A stretch of 64,000 bases of DNA from Petrosia ficiformis (lineage: Eukaryota; Porifera; Demospongiae; Haplosclerida; Petrosiidae): the NCBI GenBank assembly GCA_947044365.1, contig OX345652.1, forward strand, positions 1,519,001 through 1,583,000, in the 5' to 3' direction. Shown piece by piece: positions 25,050-36,634 of the stretch (positions are counted from its first letter, which is position 1; each line of letters opens with the position of its first letter). A program made the translations under genes and the position numbers. A model generated the notes under the pieces. The model searched no databases and was not told where the DNA came from. It saw nothing but the letters and a program-made list of their open reading frames with translations.

Positions 25050-25856
25050 CACTACAAAAAAATAACTATTTTATTGGTTAGTATAGATGAGTTTCAATTT
25101 AGTTTATCAATTGTCACGCATGATGCTACATCATAATGTGGACCAATTGTATAAATTATGTGTTTGTGGGTTTACAAAGCCTTTTCATGGCCAGATACAA
25201 TTACATGTACTTTAGTATAAATTATACTAAATCTTTGACATGAAATTTGAGTAGACAGCACCCACAAATTATATTGATTCAATTAGCACAAAGTATCTGT
25301 GGTATAAAATGTATGTATTCTGAACAACCAACTGCATACACTGTAAAAAGAAAGTTGTTAAAGTAACTAATTATTGGTTACTAAAATTGCAAGTTATCGA
25401 AGCACTATTAGGTGCCTTGCAGCGATCAAAGTTTACACTGCAAAAACAAAATAGTTAAAATAACTAATTTAATGGTTAGTACAGTTGCAAGGATTTAACA
25501 ATTAGTTTGTTGTTCATGATAAATACATATAATACCATAGATACTTTGTACTAATTATATTCAATAACAATTGAAGCTATATAATTTTAAGGTGCTGTCC
25601 ACTCATATTTCATGTCAAAGATTTGGTATAATTTATACTAAAGTACATGTAATTGTATCTGGCCATGAAAAGGGTTTGTAAACCTAATTTAATTTATATC
25701 TTTCAATACTTGGTACACACTATGTCGTAGTAACATACATGCATGTAGCCACAACATCCTCTATGATAACTGACAAACTAAATTTAAACTCATTCTATTC
25801 CTTGCAGCTGTACTAACCAATAAAATGGTTATTTTAACGATTTAGTTTTTGCAGTG
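25050..25856. repeat. CACTG-family element with long inverted arms (about 807 bp)
   Basis: Starts CACTACAAAAAAATAACTAT and ends TTTTAACGATTTAGTTTTTGCAGTG-like. The arms match far inward: 25140-25320 and 25535-25700 are imperfect reverse complements (GGCCAGATACAATTACATGT against ACATGTAATTGTATCTGGCC). A shorter nested CACTG pair lies at 25340-25450. Two partial ends follow at 26030-26130. No coding content. Confidence 0.65.
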
Positions 25857-26287
25857 TAGACAGTTGTAATACTAAACTATAAAGGCATGGTGGAGCCAAC
25901 AAGCCACTATCTGGGATAGTTTTCATTTAGCATTATACTGTCAAAATAGTGGAGTGGCCTCTTACACACAAATGTGGGTGCTTGCTTACCCATCCTTAAA
26001 TAAACTGCAGATATGCAACTTCCTTGCAACTGTACTGACAAATAAATTAGTTATTTTAACAATTCTGTTTTTAGAGTGTAATTGTTAAATCCTGTACTAA
26101 CCACTAAATTGGTTATTTTAACAATACTATACTATGTATATAGCTATACATTGTATTAATTAACATGCAAAAGCAATACAATGTACATGTACTTTAAACA
26201 TGTAAAATTAGACACATGTGCTGATGGGGTTATTACATAACAATTAATTTTTAATTTTTGCAGTGACAGGGAGAACACTGTATGATA

Positions 26288-26603
26288 AAGAATAATAAAA
26301 AACATTTTCATTAAAAGTGAAAGAAGATATAGGGATGTCAAACCCAAAAATCATGCAAACAAGGTTGGGAAGCTTACATAGGACCCAAAATTAACAAAAA
26401 CCATTTCCATATAACCCTACATAAGTACAGCTCTTTGTATTTTGTTTTATAGAGGTGTAAGTACTTATGTAGGGTTATATGGAAATGGTTTTTTTTAAAT
26501 TTTGGGTCCTATGTAAGCCTCCCAACCTTGTTTGCATGATTTTTGGGTTTTGACATCCCTACATCTTCTTTCACTTTTATTGAAAATGTTTTTTATTATT
26601 CTT
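26288..26603. repeat. Near-perfect hairpin with arms of about 141 bp
   Basis: Bases 26288-26428 are an almost exact reverse complement of 26461-26603, separated by 32 nt. Inner ends are CCCTACATAAGTAC and GTACTTATGTAGGG; outer ends are AAGAATAATAAAAAAC and GTTTTTTATTATTCTT. Small indels sit in A/T runs. It is either a foldback MITE or a recent inverted duplication. A short related piece (ATAACCCTACATAAGTAC) occurs at about 39120. Confidence 0.9.
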
Positions 26604-27595
26604 GTTTTGATTGGTTTTTTTTTAATTGTGTGAATATTTTTTGTAGATTGCAGAAATACTATATATCATTAGAAATTATGCAATCATAAATGCATTGAAA
26701 TTTGTTCATCAATGAAGGTCAGTCTTTTGTATTTATGTATTGATTATCATTCTCTTTCACTTACAGATGATATATATTCTCTGTTTCACTTACAGCACTG
26801 TCTGCAGAAGTAATGTCAGTCACTGTGTCAACCATTCAGTATTTCAATGCTTATCATAGTATACAATATTATTATACAATGGCTTTAATACTTAAATAAT
26901 TATTATATTCATTAATGTATTTGCTCACAAATGTTATTACGATTCCAAGCACTTCCCACGCCATGTTCCTGAGTATACAAATGCGCATGCGTAATTAAAT
27001 TCCACTTAGGAAAATGGCGTCCAATTTGAGATCAAATCTTTGTAGTTGTTGAGACAGTCTTCTTTCATAGTATCTGAAGATATCAACTCGTTACCTTAAG
27101 ACAAAATTTTACTATAAATGCCATTGGAATGGTGCTAGAATCATTGTGATAGTTCAACATGATTTGTCTGGAAAATAATAATATGAAGCAGATTTTGCCA
27201 GTTTTGCCACTCGCTGGTTCTCTTCCTTAACGACAGTATTTGGTCATGTAGACAGTGTTGGTAGTCATAAAAATACTAGATATGAACAGGTATGTGTGTA
27301 TTAAAACTTATCTGTATGTATTACCAGAGATTTCACCTCATCACTTGCAATTGAAATGTATGGGCAGCCATTTTTTTTCCGTGCCATCCCTACATAGAGA
27401 GTACTACCGTACTCTCTGATATAGCTCGAGAAAATCTATCACTGCATGCCTATCAGCACTAATTTTCCACTGTTTATGTAATTATATTTTGGAAATAACT
27501 AATTCTTTTTTAGCGAGTTAATTCTATTGCATCTTCTTCCATGTATTTAGCAAATTTTTTTATTATGCTTACTTATAGTTTATTCTGGGAACAAC
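26604..27595. promoter_or_regulatory. Upstream region of the sulfotransferase gene, possible 5' leader exon
   Basis: A plausible 3' splice site (TGCTTACTTATAG) ends at about 27580, just before the start codon at 27596. A plausible donor (GAACAGGTATGTGTG) lies at about 27290. A non-coding first exon around 27170-27290 would fit, but no transcript evidence is available. Confidence 0.35.
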
Positions 27596-28636
27596 ATGAC
27601 TCAACTAAAATCATTATACATATACTGGATTATTCTGATCTGTGTTGTAATAACAATAGTGTACATAAAACACAAAAAGGACACATCGCCACAATATGAA
27701 CTCCAGCGACAATTTCTTGCAGAAAATTCACCAACATCCACTAGTGACGAAACTAACATAAGTATCAAACAGAAAAATGAAGCTTTGTCTCAAAGTACTA
27801 TAGATTCGGTTGAGAAGTTTGTCTTCTTTATTGGTTATGCAAAAAGTGGTCACAGCGTTATCAGTAGCATACTAGATGCCCATCCTAAAGTAATAATAGC
27901 ACATGAATACTTTCTGTTTAGAGAATGGCTGGCACACTCTAAATTACATCAAAACAAAGCATGGCTATACAATACCCTTTACAGCAGCTCTCGAAATAAC
28001 TCAATCCACGGAGGGCAAATAGGTGTTGTAAAGAGAGGTTATACATTGAATATACCGAATTCATGGCAAGGGCAGTATCAAGATCAAATATTAATACTAG
28101 GTGATAAGTCTGGTGGCAAGACGACTTCTGCTTACAGAAACAACAAAAGGAGATTTCAAAGAGCATATATGGAGTTAGTCAAAACAGTTGAAGTACCTGT
28201 TCTTGCTATACATGTTGTTAGAAACCCATATGATACCATAAGTACTAAGTTATTGTATAACAAAGGTGTTTTTGGTGCAAAAATTAATGTCAGTAACAAC
28301 AGACCATTTGTAGATTTAGATGGACTCCAGGTTCAAATTGGTAAGTACTTCAGCCTAGTTGAAAATATTGTAGAGATGATAAATGTTCTCGACTTGGATG
28401 TGATAGAAATATTCACAGAGGATTTCATATCTGAACCAAGCAAAATTTTACAGTATATGTGTTCAAGATTAGAATTACCATGTACTAATGATTATATACA
28501 AAATTATTCAGATTTTGTTTATAAACATCCATCACGTTCTAGGAATTTAGTGAAGTGGACATCGTATTTGATTGATCTGGTAAAAGAAAAAATGAAACGG
28601 TTTTCTTTTCTACAAAGGTATACTTTCTCTGATTAA
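27596..28636 (+). CDS. Type II membrane sulfotransferase-like protein, 346 aa
   Basis: Short cytosolic N-terminus, then one membrane anchor at about residues 7-24 (YIYWIILICVVITIVYI), then a stem and a lumenal catalytic domain: the layout of Golgi sulfotransferases, which move sulfate from PAPS to glycans or tyrosine. FVFFIGYAKSGHSVISSILD at about 77-96 fits the 5'-phosphosulfate loop (family GxxRSGTS-like; here KSGHS). HVVRNPYDTISTK near 205-217 fits the 3'-phosphate loop (RNPxD). HEY after the first loop and a second lysine-rich GDKSGGKTT segment are also seen. The substrate cannot be told. The ATG at 27596 places the anchor correctly. It appears intronless in its coding part and stands alone between repeat-rich spacers. 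Confidence 0.85.
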   Translation: MTQLKSLYIYWIILICVVITIVYIKHKKDTSPQYELQRQFLAENSPTSTSDETNISIKQKNEALSQSTIDSVEKFVFFIGYAKSGHSVISSILDAHPKVIIAHEYFLFREWLAHSKLHQNKAWLYNTLYSSSRNNSIHGGQIGVVKRGYTLNIPNSWQGQYQDQILILGDKSGGKTTSAYRNNKRRFQRAYMELVKTVEVPVLAIHVVRNPYDTISTKLLYNKGVFGAKINVSNNRPFVDLDGLQVQIGKYFSLVENIVEMINVLDLDVIEIFTEDFISEPSKILQYMCSRLELPCTNDYIQNYSDFVYKHPSRSRNLVKWTSYLIDLVKEKMKRFSFLQRYTFSD

Positions 28637-28960
28637 TTCATAGACTACCATGCATCGTTTCTATGAACCATATATACATTGATTGGTGTTAAGTAAACTG
28701 TCCTTGTCCAATTCAGAGCATGCATAATACACAATTTCATATTATGTTGTTTCAAAAAAATTAAATTTGAGACTTTGAATTCCAGTGAACAGTACCAAGT
28801 GTGGGAGACTTGGACGTTCTTTTAAAATGAGTCTTGGAGAAAGGTAAGTCACAATCAATAAAGGAATAAATAATTTAACTTTGGTTTCGTAAGCTATTGA
28901 TCATTACTATAATGTTAATCAAACCAGACTTCTGAATAAGCTAACAATAGTAATTGTGCA

Positions 28961-29263
28961 CAGGGGCGGATTCAGGATTTCAGATTAAGGGGGGTGGTAA
29001 ATTTTCCATGGTTGTAGGGGGTCTGGGGGCATCGCCCCTAGGAAAATTTTGATTTTGCGGGACACCTGAAAATAGCAATATGTTGCTATCTGGGAGTGAT
29101 ACCAACTCTTCAACTATGTATACAAATTACATATACTATGTGTTCAAAATACTACTTGATACTAAGTATAAATGAATACCTTTCTTGCTAGAACTGGAAG
29201 TAGTTTTTTAGCCATCAAACAGTCATTACCAGGTGGGTGTGTGCAATTTAGATCCGCCTTTGG
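28961..29263. repeat. Candidate degraded hAT-type MITE
   Basis: Starts CAGGGGCGGATTCAGGATT and ends near 29263 in TTTAGATCCGCCTTTG, an imperfect inverted match to CAGGGGCGGAT. The flanks share GTGCA but no clean 8-bp duplication. The G-rich segment GGGGGTCTGGGGGCATCGCC inside is typical of such short elements. Confidence 0.5.
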
Positions 29264-29555
29264 TGCATACTTATTCATTCTAGATTCTTTATAAACACAT
29301 TTAATTAGTGGGTAGTCAAAGTTATCTTTCAGTTTGTTAGTTTACTTTTAAACTCACATGACAGTATGCATTAACATATGCAGTTACATATATCATTAAC
29401 AATCGAACTCCCCTTTTAGATAAGATCTTATTTTGGGTTATGGTAGCCATACAAATTATTGCAAAATGCGAGCATGTTATCATGATTAATGTTTATCAAC
29501 TGCTATGAAATCTGTCAGTCTAACATCTGGCTAGCTATTGAATATTTGTATTTGA

Positions 29556-29595
<40 letters not shown>

Positions 29596-30572
29596 TATAT
29601 ATATGTATAAATATAAAGCTAAATAAACATCTTCAATTACCTTTTATTAATTTGTGTTGACTTTTCAAATAAAATATACATCCTGATTTGTAACTATATA
29701 TGTATATATCAAACAGTCAAAAGAATTATACCTTGGAGTGAAGAATCTACAATGATTAGGTATGTTGTGTTATTTGTTTATTATTATTTATAAGTCATGC
29801 ATGTATGTATGATAAAGCATAAGATAAAAGAAGCAAAGTTGAAGTATTTATAGCAGTCATTTTAAGCCAGTCTTAGACAAAGAGCTTATACATAATATCA
29901 CATATAAGATGAAGTATCTTTGCTCAAATAACAATGCATTCATGCATGAATGATCACTTCACAACAGCATATCTCAAAATATTATAATTTATAAACTGAC
30001 ATTTTATATGGATAATAACTGCAGCTATGAGAAAAGTAACAATAGCTAGTGGAAACTGCATCTAAATTTTAACCAAGGTTTTTGCTGTCATAGAAAGTTT
30101 CAATACAAAAGGAAAGTAATTTTAAACCACTAATTAATTCAGATTAAGTAGTGACACAATCAAGCAGAAAAGGTGCCCCTTACAATGGTCACATTTTGTT
30201 GAGGTCAGTAGTTTGGTACACATGATAGTGCTATTGATGCCCTCCCCCCACCACTCATTTAAAAAACATCTTTCTATGCCTATGTCTTATAAAGAAAGAG
30301 GTTCCACTGCACTAGCAGACGAAGTGGACAGACAATGTGGTATACTATATACGTTACAGCCTTTTACTGCCTGTGGAAAATTTGTTTTTGCCCACTATGA
30401 TGTTTCATGACTACACACATGATAAACAGTTAGCTACCATTTGTAGATATTAGCATAAATAACAATACTTATCAAAACATGCTATTAGATACATAGAGAT
30501 TCATTTATAGTTAGCATGAACAACAGTGGTAGTCCAAACAATAACATTATGGTAGGTTTATTGCTTTCGTTT

Positions 30573-30834
30573 TAGTGTTGTTTTAAGTATGGAAATATTG
30601 ACCACCTTTAGTTACTGTTCTAATATGCCCAGTTAACTAAAACAATTTTAGGCCACTAAGGGTTTTAGTTTTAGTCAACTAACTGAAAGTGCCCACTATT
30701 GGCAAATTTTCATTTTATATAGTTACATAGTTATTGCAATAGACTTGTAATTTAGTTATAGTTTAGTTAACTAAAAGTCACAATGCCTTACTAAAAGGAG
30801 TTTTAATTAGTTATAGTTAACTAAAACAACACTA
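30573..30834. mobile_element. hAT-type MITE, TAGTGTTGTTTTAG family, copy 1
   Basis: Ends TAGTGTTGTTTTA and TAAAACAACACTA are inverted repeats around a body rich in AGTTAACTAAAA motifs. Flanking 8-mers TTTCGTTT (30565-30572) and TTTCGTAT (30835-30842) match in 7 of 8. The same family occurs at 43069-43308 with its own 7-of-8 duplication. Confidence 0.85.
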
Positions 30835-31295
30835 TTTCGTATAGAGTTTGATTTGCCAATTGACTTTTAACCTCACACATGCATGTACCATTCTTATATG
30901 CATATTGTCGTGTACTTTAACTCATATATACACAACTATCTTACGGGCCTTAGTTAAGAATAATATTTTAATAATTATTTTAATAATAATAAGTAAATGA
31001 AAATTATTACAAAAATGTTTTCGTTAAACCGAGATAAGGTTTTGTAGGATACAAAACTAATCATTTGTTTGGCTATAATTTATATACATGTTTTAAGAAT
31101 TTATTAACAGTGGTACTGAGCCCCTCCTACAAAATCCTATGTGATTAGGGCATTATATTCGGTGGGGGTGAGATTCTGCACTTGGGGAGATGCTGCACTG
31201 GGACACCGGTGTGAGAAGCATATTTCATAATTTCTAATAAAATTTTCAACACACGTATTTTTCAATTTTTTTACTCAACATGTAACTTATTTAGT

Positions 31296-34200
31296 ATCTG
31301 GTTTCTAATACTGGTTCTATTCACGTTTACTGAAATACAAGAAACAGTGTCAAAATATGTCATCATATCTAATACTAATCAATTGAAGGAAATACTTTGC
31401 AGTAATACTTCAACACCAAACAATTTGGTACTAAAGCTCAATGTGTCATCTTATGAATTATATCAAATTGATGGATATTGCATTGTACAGAACATCAACA
31501 ACCTCACTGTTCAGGGAGTGAATGGAAACTCCACTATACGTTGTGTTCCTGTTGGTAGTCCTGGTTCTGGGTTTGGTTTTATAAACATCACAAATTTATT
31601 ATTGGCAAACCTCCATTTTGATGGTTGTGGAGGGATTATTCTAAGCACAGCTGTTAGAAGTTTCAATAATACTCATCCTCATCTTCTATATAAACAAAGA
31701 GCAGTCCTAATGTTTAATCTCTGTAACAATGTGACAATAAGACAGGTCAATATTGATAACAAGTATTTTGGCTATGCTATTTTAATTCTAAACCCTATTG
31801 GAACATTTGAAGTGTTAAATACAAGAGTGTCTGAAGGACTAGGTGGCATCTCCTGCAATGATTATACAAATTTATGTCCAGGCAGTGGTATTGCAGCAAT
31901 ATTCAAAAATAAAGGTACAAGTACAAATGATAGTTGTGTTCAGGTTATATTAAAAGAAACAATATTTCAAACAAATTTTAATAACATTCCTAATATTCCA
32001 ACACTATCAAGTCTCAGAGAATATGAAGCTTGTCAATTACCTGTTGTAGGAGCTGCTGGATTGAGTGTTATTTTTACACAGACAGATTATATTGCTAACT
32101 TTACTATAACACAAAGTAGAATAGGTAGTTTCAACTTTGGATCAGTAGCTGGAGGAATGTTAATTCTCTTTCTTAATGGTATGGAAAAATCCCATATTTC
32201 TATAACAAACACTCATTTCTACCGTGGAGCCTTACTTAATGATACAAATCAAGTTGGAGGGTCAGCTATTACTATTCATAGCTTTAATTGTGGCAAATGT
32301 AGCAGGGGTACACTACACTCCCCTAGGTTGCATCCAATTTATTTGGATACTGTGCACTTTAGAGGAACAGGTGAATTTGATCCAAGATCACAAGTATCAC
32401 AAAAACGCGAGTTTGGTGGTATATATTATATGGACATTCATGAAACCTGTGCAAACAATTTCAAGCAATTTTTCCTAAGGAAGTTAACTTTTAAAATATT
32501 CTTCTATAATTCATTTTACACAGGAATGTATGCAGTTGTGAGATCCCCTAAAGCTATCCATTCTATTGTTTTGGAAAGCTGTGGGATGACACAACTCTCT
32601 TCAAATACCGCTAGTTTATACTCTCAAGTTCCAGCAATGACATTTGTCAATTGGAAAAATGTTACCATATGTGGAGAAAGTTTTTTTCATGAAAATGAAA
32701 GTCCAGTCCTGGCAGTTTACAACACTAACCTGTTTATACAAGGAAAAATAAATTTCACAAATAACAGTGGTAGTAATGGAGCAGCAATATCTCTTTATCA
32801 TTCATCATATCTATTCTTAATTCCACCACTACATGCAACATTTCTCAACAACAGAGCATTACTTTATGGTGGAGCAATATATGCTGTAAACAATCCACTA
32901 CCTGGAGACAATATGTGTGTTATACAGTTAGGTGTAAACACATCAAACCTTGATGATTTAGACATTATGATGACCTTTATTAATAACAAAGCTGGGTTAG
33001 CTGGAAATAGTATCTATGCTACATTAATATACAACTGTACCCAGTATTACTCTACTGATCTTGATATCAGAGTATTGTTAAATGCCACATTTGAACCCAT
33101 ACCAACACATAATGGTTTACAACATATATCTTCAGAACCTGTTGAAATATGCTACTGTAGCAAATCAAATGTAAGTTATGATAAATTTCAACTACATTGT
33201 ACAAGTTCAGAAACACAAATTCAAGTCATTGACACTTACCCTGGTAAATCTATCACACTCAGTATAGTAGCAGTAGATGCTATGGGTTTAATAGTATACT
33301 CACCTGTTAGTGCTTCAATTACTGCCAACCACTACCTTGGTCGTTTATCGCAAGATTTGTTAACTTTGAAGGAGAATCAAGACTTGGTATCCCTTTCTGG
33401 ACTTAGATGTAGCAATGTTACATACAATATACACAGTAAAATAAACCAACCTAAAAATGGATATTTGCAATTAGCTATACCAGGAAATCAACCAAGCTTG
33501 TCAGCTCATATTTATGTATATCCTTGTCCAATTGGATTCCAATTATCTAACAATGGAATTTGTGAGTGTGATCATTTCATTACTAAAGTAATTACAAATG
33601 CTGAGTGTAACATAAGTACATTGCTTATTACTCGACCAATTGGATCATGGCTTGGCAGAATGGGTTTGTTAAATATTTCCACACTTGGATTTGCTAACAT
33701 ATGTCCATCTGGTGACTGTAGATCAACTACAATAGCAATTAATGTATCAGATATAGAGCATTCTATATGTATTGATGGAAAAACTGGAGTACTGTGTGGA
33801 CAATGTATAGATAAACTTAGCATTATATTTGGCACTACTGAGTGCAGACATTGTTCTAACCTATGGCTTCTCACCTTAGTAGGGTATGCTGCCATTGGAG
33901 TGATACTTGTAACTGTTTTACTCTTCTTTAGACTCACATTATCAGAAGGTCCACTTGCTAGCATTATACTTACAAATAATATTATTGCTGTTTCTACTAT
34001 TGACTATCTTGATGATGATAATGTGTTTATATCAGGAATGAGAATCTTTGTATCACTCATGAATCTCAACCTTGGATTTCCATTGTGCTTTTATGATAGA
34101 ATGACAACAGCAATAAAGACAGGACTACAATTTATATTTCCAGTATACTTGTGGACCATTGTAATTATGTTCATTGTTTTAAGCCGGTATTCCACTCGTG

Positions 34201-35009
34201 TCTCTAATCAGACGGCAGCATCATCAGTGCAAGTACTGGCCACACTCATCCATCTTTCTTTTTCCAAACTGCTCATTACTAGCATTGACATACTGGTATA
34301 TACACATGTTAAAACAGGAAGTGAAAACACTATCACAGTATGGTATGGAGATGGTAGTGTTGTCTACTTACAAGATAAGGAGCACATAATACTTTTCACA
34401 ATTGCTATAGTGACACTAGTGTTATTCATACTTCCATATATAATAATTGTCACTTTTGGGAGCTATTTCTTGAGATGGAAACGTTTACATCACTTTCGAT
34501 CCTTCATAGAATCATTTCATGGACCATATAAACATAAACTTGGATATTGGTTTGGTGTGAGAATATTAGTAGTTGTGTACATATATATTGTGTTCACAGC
34601 ACTGAGAGGGGTTGATGTTACTTTAATGCTGTTTCTTCAAGAGATAGCAATGATCCCTTTGCTAGTTTTACAAGCCTATGTCAAACCCTTCAGGCAGAAA
34701 GGTCTAAACAGGTTGGATTGCTTCTGTCTATTTTTTATTATAGTACAGATCATAGTTGCTTTGTTTTTGGTATCAGAAAGTCATACAATAAAAATTCTGT
34801 CATATATTACTGCTTTGCTGACAATAGTGCTGTTTGGAATACTGGTGATTAATATAGGATCAAAATGTTCGGATAGGTTTAAAATTAAGAAATGCCATTT
34901 ACAGATTTCTAAAAATAAAGAAACTCATCACTCCAGAGAGAGAGAATTGGAAGAAGACAAAGAGGAATATGACGAAATGAGACAGGCTTTACTGATACTT
35001 GCAGACTGA
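31296..35009 (+). CDS. Beta-helix ectodomain plus multipass membrane protein (over 1220 aa)
   Basis: One open frame. The N-terminus runs through a hydrophobic signal-like stretch (WFLILVLFTFT at about 31299-31331), but no in-frame ATG precedes it. The start codon is therefore probably in an upstream exon joined at an acceptor near 31294 (TAACTTATTTAG). The first in-frame ATG is well inside, so the 5' end given is approximate. Residues about 1-560 have repeated N-x-T/V strands (NITNLLLANLHFDGCGG, NVTIRQVNIDN) and many N-glycosylation sites, as in parallel beta-helix (pectin-lyase fold) proteins. A cysteine-rich part follows (about 720-840; CECDHF, GVLCGQC, CRHCSN), then about nine hydrophobic segments from about 838 to 1180 and a charged cytosolic tail. 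Similar proteins form families in sponges and other invertebrates. The membrane part recalls TRP-like or 7TM proteins, but function is unknown. Confidence 0.8.
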   Translation: MWFLILVLFTFTEIQETVSKYVIISNTNQLKEILCSNTSTPNNLVLKLNVSSYELYQIDGYCIVQNINNLTVQGVNGNSTIRCVPVGSPGSGFGFINITNLLLANLHFDGCGGIILSTAVRSFNNTHPHLLYKQRAVLMFNLCNNVTIRQVNIDNKYFGYAILILNPIGTFEVLNTRVSEGLGGISCNDYTNLCPGSGIAAIFKNKGTSTNDSCVQVILKETIFQTNFNNIPNIPTLSSLREYEACQLPVVGAAGLSVIFTQTDYIANFTITQSRIGSFNFGSVAGGMLILFLNGMEKSHISITNTHFYRGALLNDTNQVGGSAITIHSFNCGKCSRGTLHSPRLHPIYLDTVHFRGTGEFDPRSQVSQKREFGGIYYMDIHETCANNFKQFFLRKLTFKIFFYNSFYTGMYAVVRSPKAIHSIVLESCGMTQLSSNTASLYSQVPAMTFVNWKNVTICGESFFHENESPVLAVYNTNLFIQGKINFTNNSGSNGAAISLYHSSYLFLIPPLHATFLNNRALLYGGAIYAVNNPLPGDNMCVIQLGVNTSNLDDLDIMMTFINNKAGLAGNSIYATLIYNCTQYYSTDLDIRVLLNATFEPIPTHNGLQHISSEPVEICYCSKSNVSYDKFQLHCTSSETQIQVIDTYPGKSITLSIVAVDAMGLIVYSPVSASITANHYLGRLSQDLLTLKENQDLVSLSGLRCSNVTYNIHSKINQPKNGYLQLAIPGNQPSLSAHIYVYPCPIGFQLSNNGICECDHFITKVITNAECNISTLLITRPIGSWLGRMGLLNISTLGFANICPSGDCRSTTIAINVSDIEHSICIDGKTGVLCGQCIDKLSIIFGTTECRHCSNLWLLTLVGYAAIGVILVTVLLFFRLTLSEGPLASIILTNNIIAVSTIDYLDDDNVFISGMRIFVSLMNLNLGFPLCFYDRMTTAIKTGLQFIFPVYLWTIVIMFIVLSRYSTRVSNQTAASSVQVLATLIHLSFSKLLITSIDILVYTHVKTGSENTITVWYGDGSVVYLQDKEHIILFTIAIVTLVLFILPYIIIVTFGSYFLRWKRLHHFRSFIESFHGPYKHKLGYWFGVRILVVVYIYIVFTALRGVDVTLMLFLQEIAMIPLLVLQAYVKPFRQKGLNRLDCFCLFFIIVQIIVALFLVSESHTIKILSYITALLTIVLFGILVINIGSKCSDRFKIKKCHLQISKNKETHHSRERELEEDKEEYDEMRQALLILAD

Positions 35010-35801
35010 GTAAAGATTGTAAACAGCTTATCTTTCATATTTCAACTTTGTGACTATAGTATACTGCGTAGATAATAGAAGTACAAACGTTGTGTCTAAT
35101 TTCACTTGTTAATAGTTATAATGTATATATGTAGTTATGATTTTGTGATCATGTATATATTACAGTGTATGCATGATTATAAATTGTTTTGGCAATTGCT
35201 TCAATGGAGAGAGAAGGGGTGGGGTGGGGGAGGTTGATGAAGGAAAGAAAGAGAAAGTGAGAGAACTCTTTAGGACCCAAATTCAGGACAAAGTTGAGAT
35301 AACATTTTACTAAAATTGTAATAACACAGGCATCCTGTAGATACCACTGTTAACTTAATACATACAATCTCAATAATTATATCTCAAAGAAGAGTAAAAC
35401 AGTCACGAGTATCACTCCAAGGTGGGAAGCCATAAGTTAGAACAATGTCTGCACTCAGCCACGAAGTACTCCAATTTTTCATCAATACATATAGAATGCT
35501 CCATATCTGATACATTAATTGCTATTGTAGTTGATGGACATATGTTAGCAAATCCAAGTGTGGAAATATTATATTATATTAGTGTGTGGTAATCAATGTA
35601 AACATTATAAATAGTAACAATTATTACTATTAATGTCAATTTCATGATACTAACACTGTCAAGGTCACAGGAAGTTGTCAGTAATCATTTCAAAGAACAG
35701 TGATGTCATGTTTCTAATTATTAATAATTATATAATACTTATTTGAGCAGCATATACTTTTATTACTGCAATTGATCAAAGTTCGTCTATAAATAAACAT
35801 G
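35010..35801. other. Spacer between the convergent beta-helix and class C receptor genes
   Basis: The + gene ends at 35009 and the - gene's stop is at 36635. Bases 35400-35560 contain scrambled pieces of the beta-helix gene, in minus orientation (for example CCATATGATGGACATATGTTAGC-like text near 35530 against 33700-33760), so a small decayed copy may lie there. Bases 35640 onward match 39370 onward (segmental duplication). Confidence 0.4.
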
Positions 35802-36156
35802 CACTGCAAAGAGAGTTTTGTTATTTCAGTCAATCAGTTGGTTACCTCAATTACATGACAATTTAATAATATGTCTTTTCACACCATTACTGCTGTATTG
35901 AGGTGTTGAAAGGTAAGCCATTTTGCATTTTTAATTTTTGGTGCTGAAATGTTATCACAATGACTGATGTAGTAAAGAATGACTGATACGATATGTCAGT
36001 GCTTGTGTAAATTTATAGTAATTTACTCATTATTGTGAACATTCCAACACCAAGTATTAAGCTGGCCTACTCTTCAACACCTCAATTCAGCAGTAATGAA
36101 ATACAATTGAGGTAATCAAGTTAACTGATTGAAATAACCAAACGTTTTTTGCAGTG
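35802..36156. repeat. CACTG-ended miniature element (355 bp)
   Basis: Starts CACTGCAAAGAGAGTTTTGT and ends CCAAACGTTTTTTGCAGTG. The inverted match extends about 60 nt inward, with paired blocks GTTACCTCAATTACATGAC against ACAATTGAGGTAATCAAG, and TGTATTGAGGTGTTGAA against TTCAACACCTCAATTCAG. Part of its interior is also in the duplicated block near 39490-39640, so it was present before or during that duplication. Confidence 0.8.
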
Positions 36157-36634
36157 TGTATAATTATAGTTTAAGTTAATTATTAAGTAATATTAGGCTA
36201 CTAAAAGGGTTTTAACTATATAACTAAAAATGTCAATTAGTAGTTTACATGTGTATTGCATGCTAAAACTGAGGTTTCGTGTCAGGTGACATTTGAGTGA
36301 ACTGAAATGGTATACGTTATTGCTACATGTTTCACTTTGTATTTATATTGAAACAAGTAATCAGAAGAATCCTATAAATAAGTTTTTAAAAAAAAAAAGG
36401 TATTTAGTTGTAGTTAACAAGCAAACATACATAATTCATTTATAAAAGAATAGAGTACATATATAACTATACAAAATGAAAGACTTATGGGAAACCAACA
36501 AAAGATCGGATTTGTAAAATGTCAGACTGGTACTTTAACAAACTAAACAAATTACTCAACATAAGTATGTACACTGCTACAAATATATATATATATATAG
36601 CAAAATAAGTCATATTTATTACAACTATGATTAT

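Larger units (their letters stand above)
28637..31290. other. Intergenic region with MITEs and microsatellites
   Basis: Besides the elements listed separately, bases 28716-28850 are a copy of the repeat near 250-345, and 29557-29605 is an (AT)n run. An open frame at 30213-30410 has no features of a real gene. Confidence 0.5.

Noticed and set aside
24216..25065. Open frames of 88 and 102 codons
   Set aside because: No recognisable motif, no splice or context support, and the second runs into a CACTG-family element.
27939..28166. Minus-strand frame inside the sulfotransferase gene
   Set aside because: Shadow of the plus-strand gene, which has clear family motifs.
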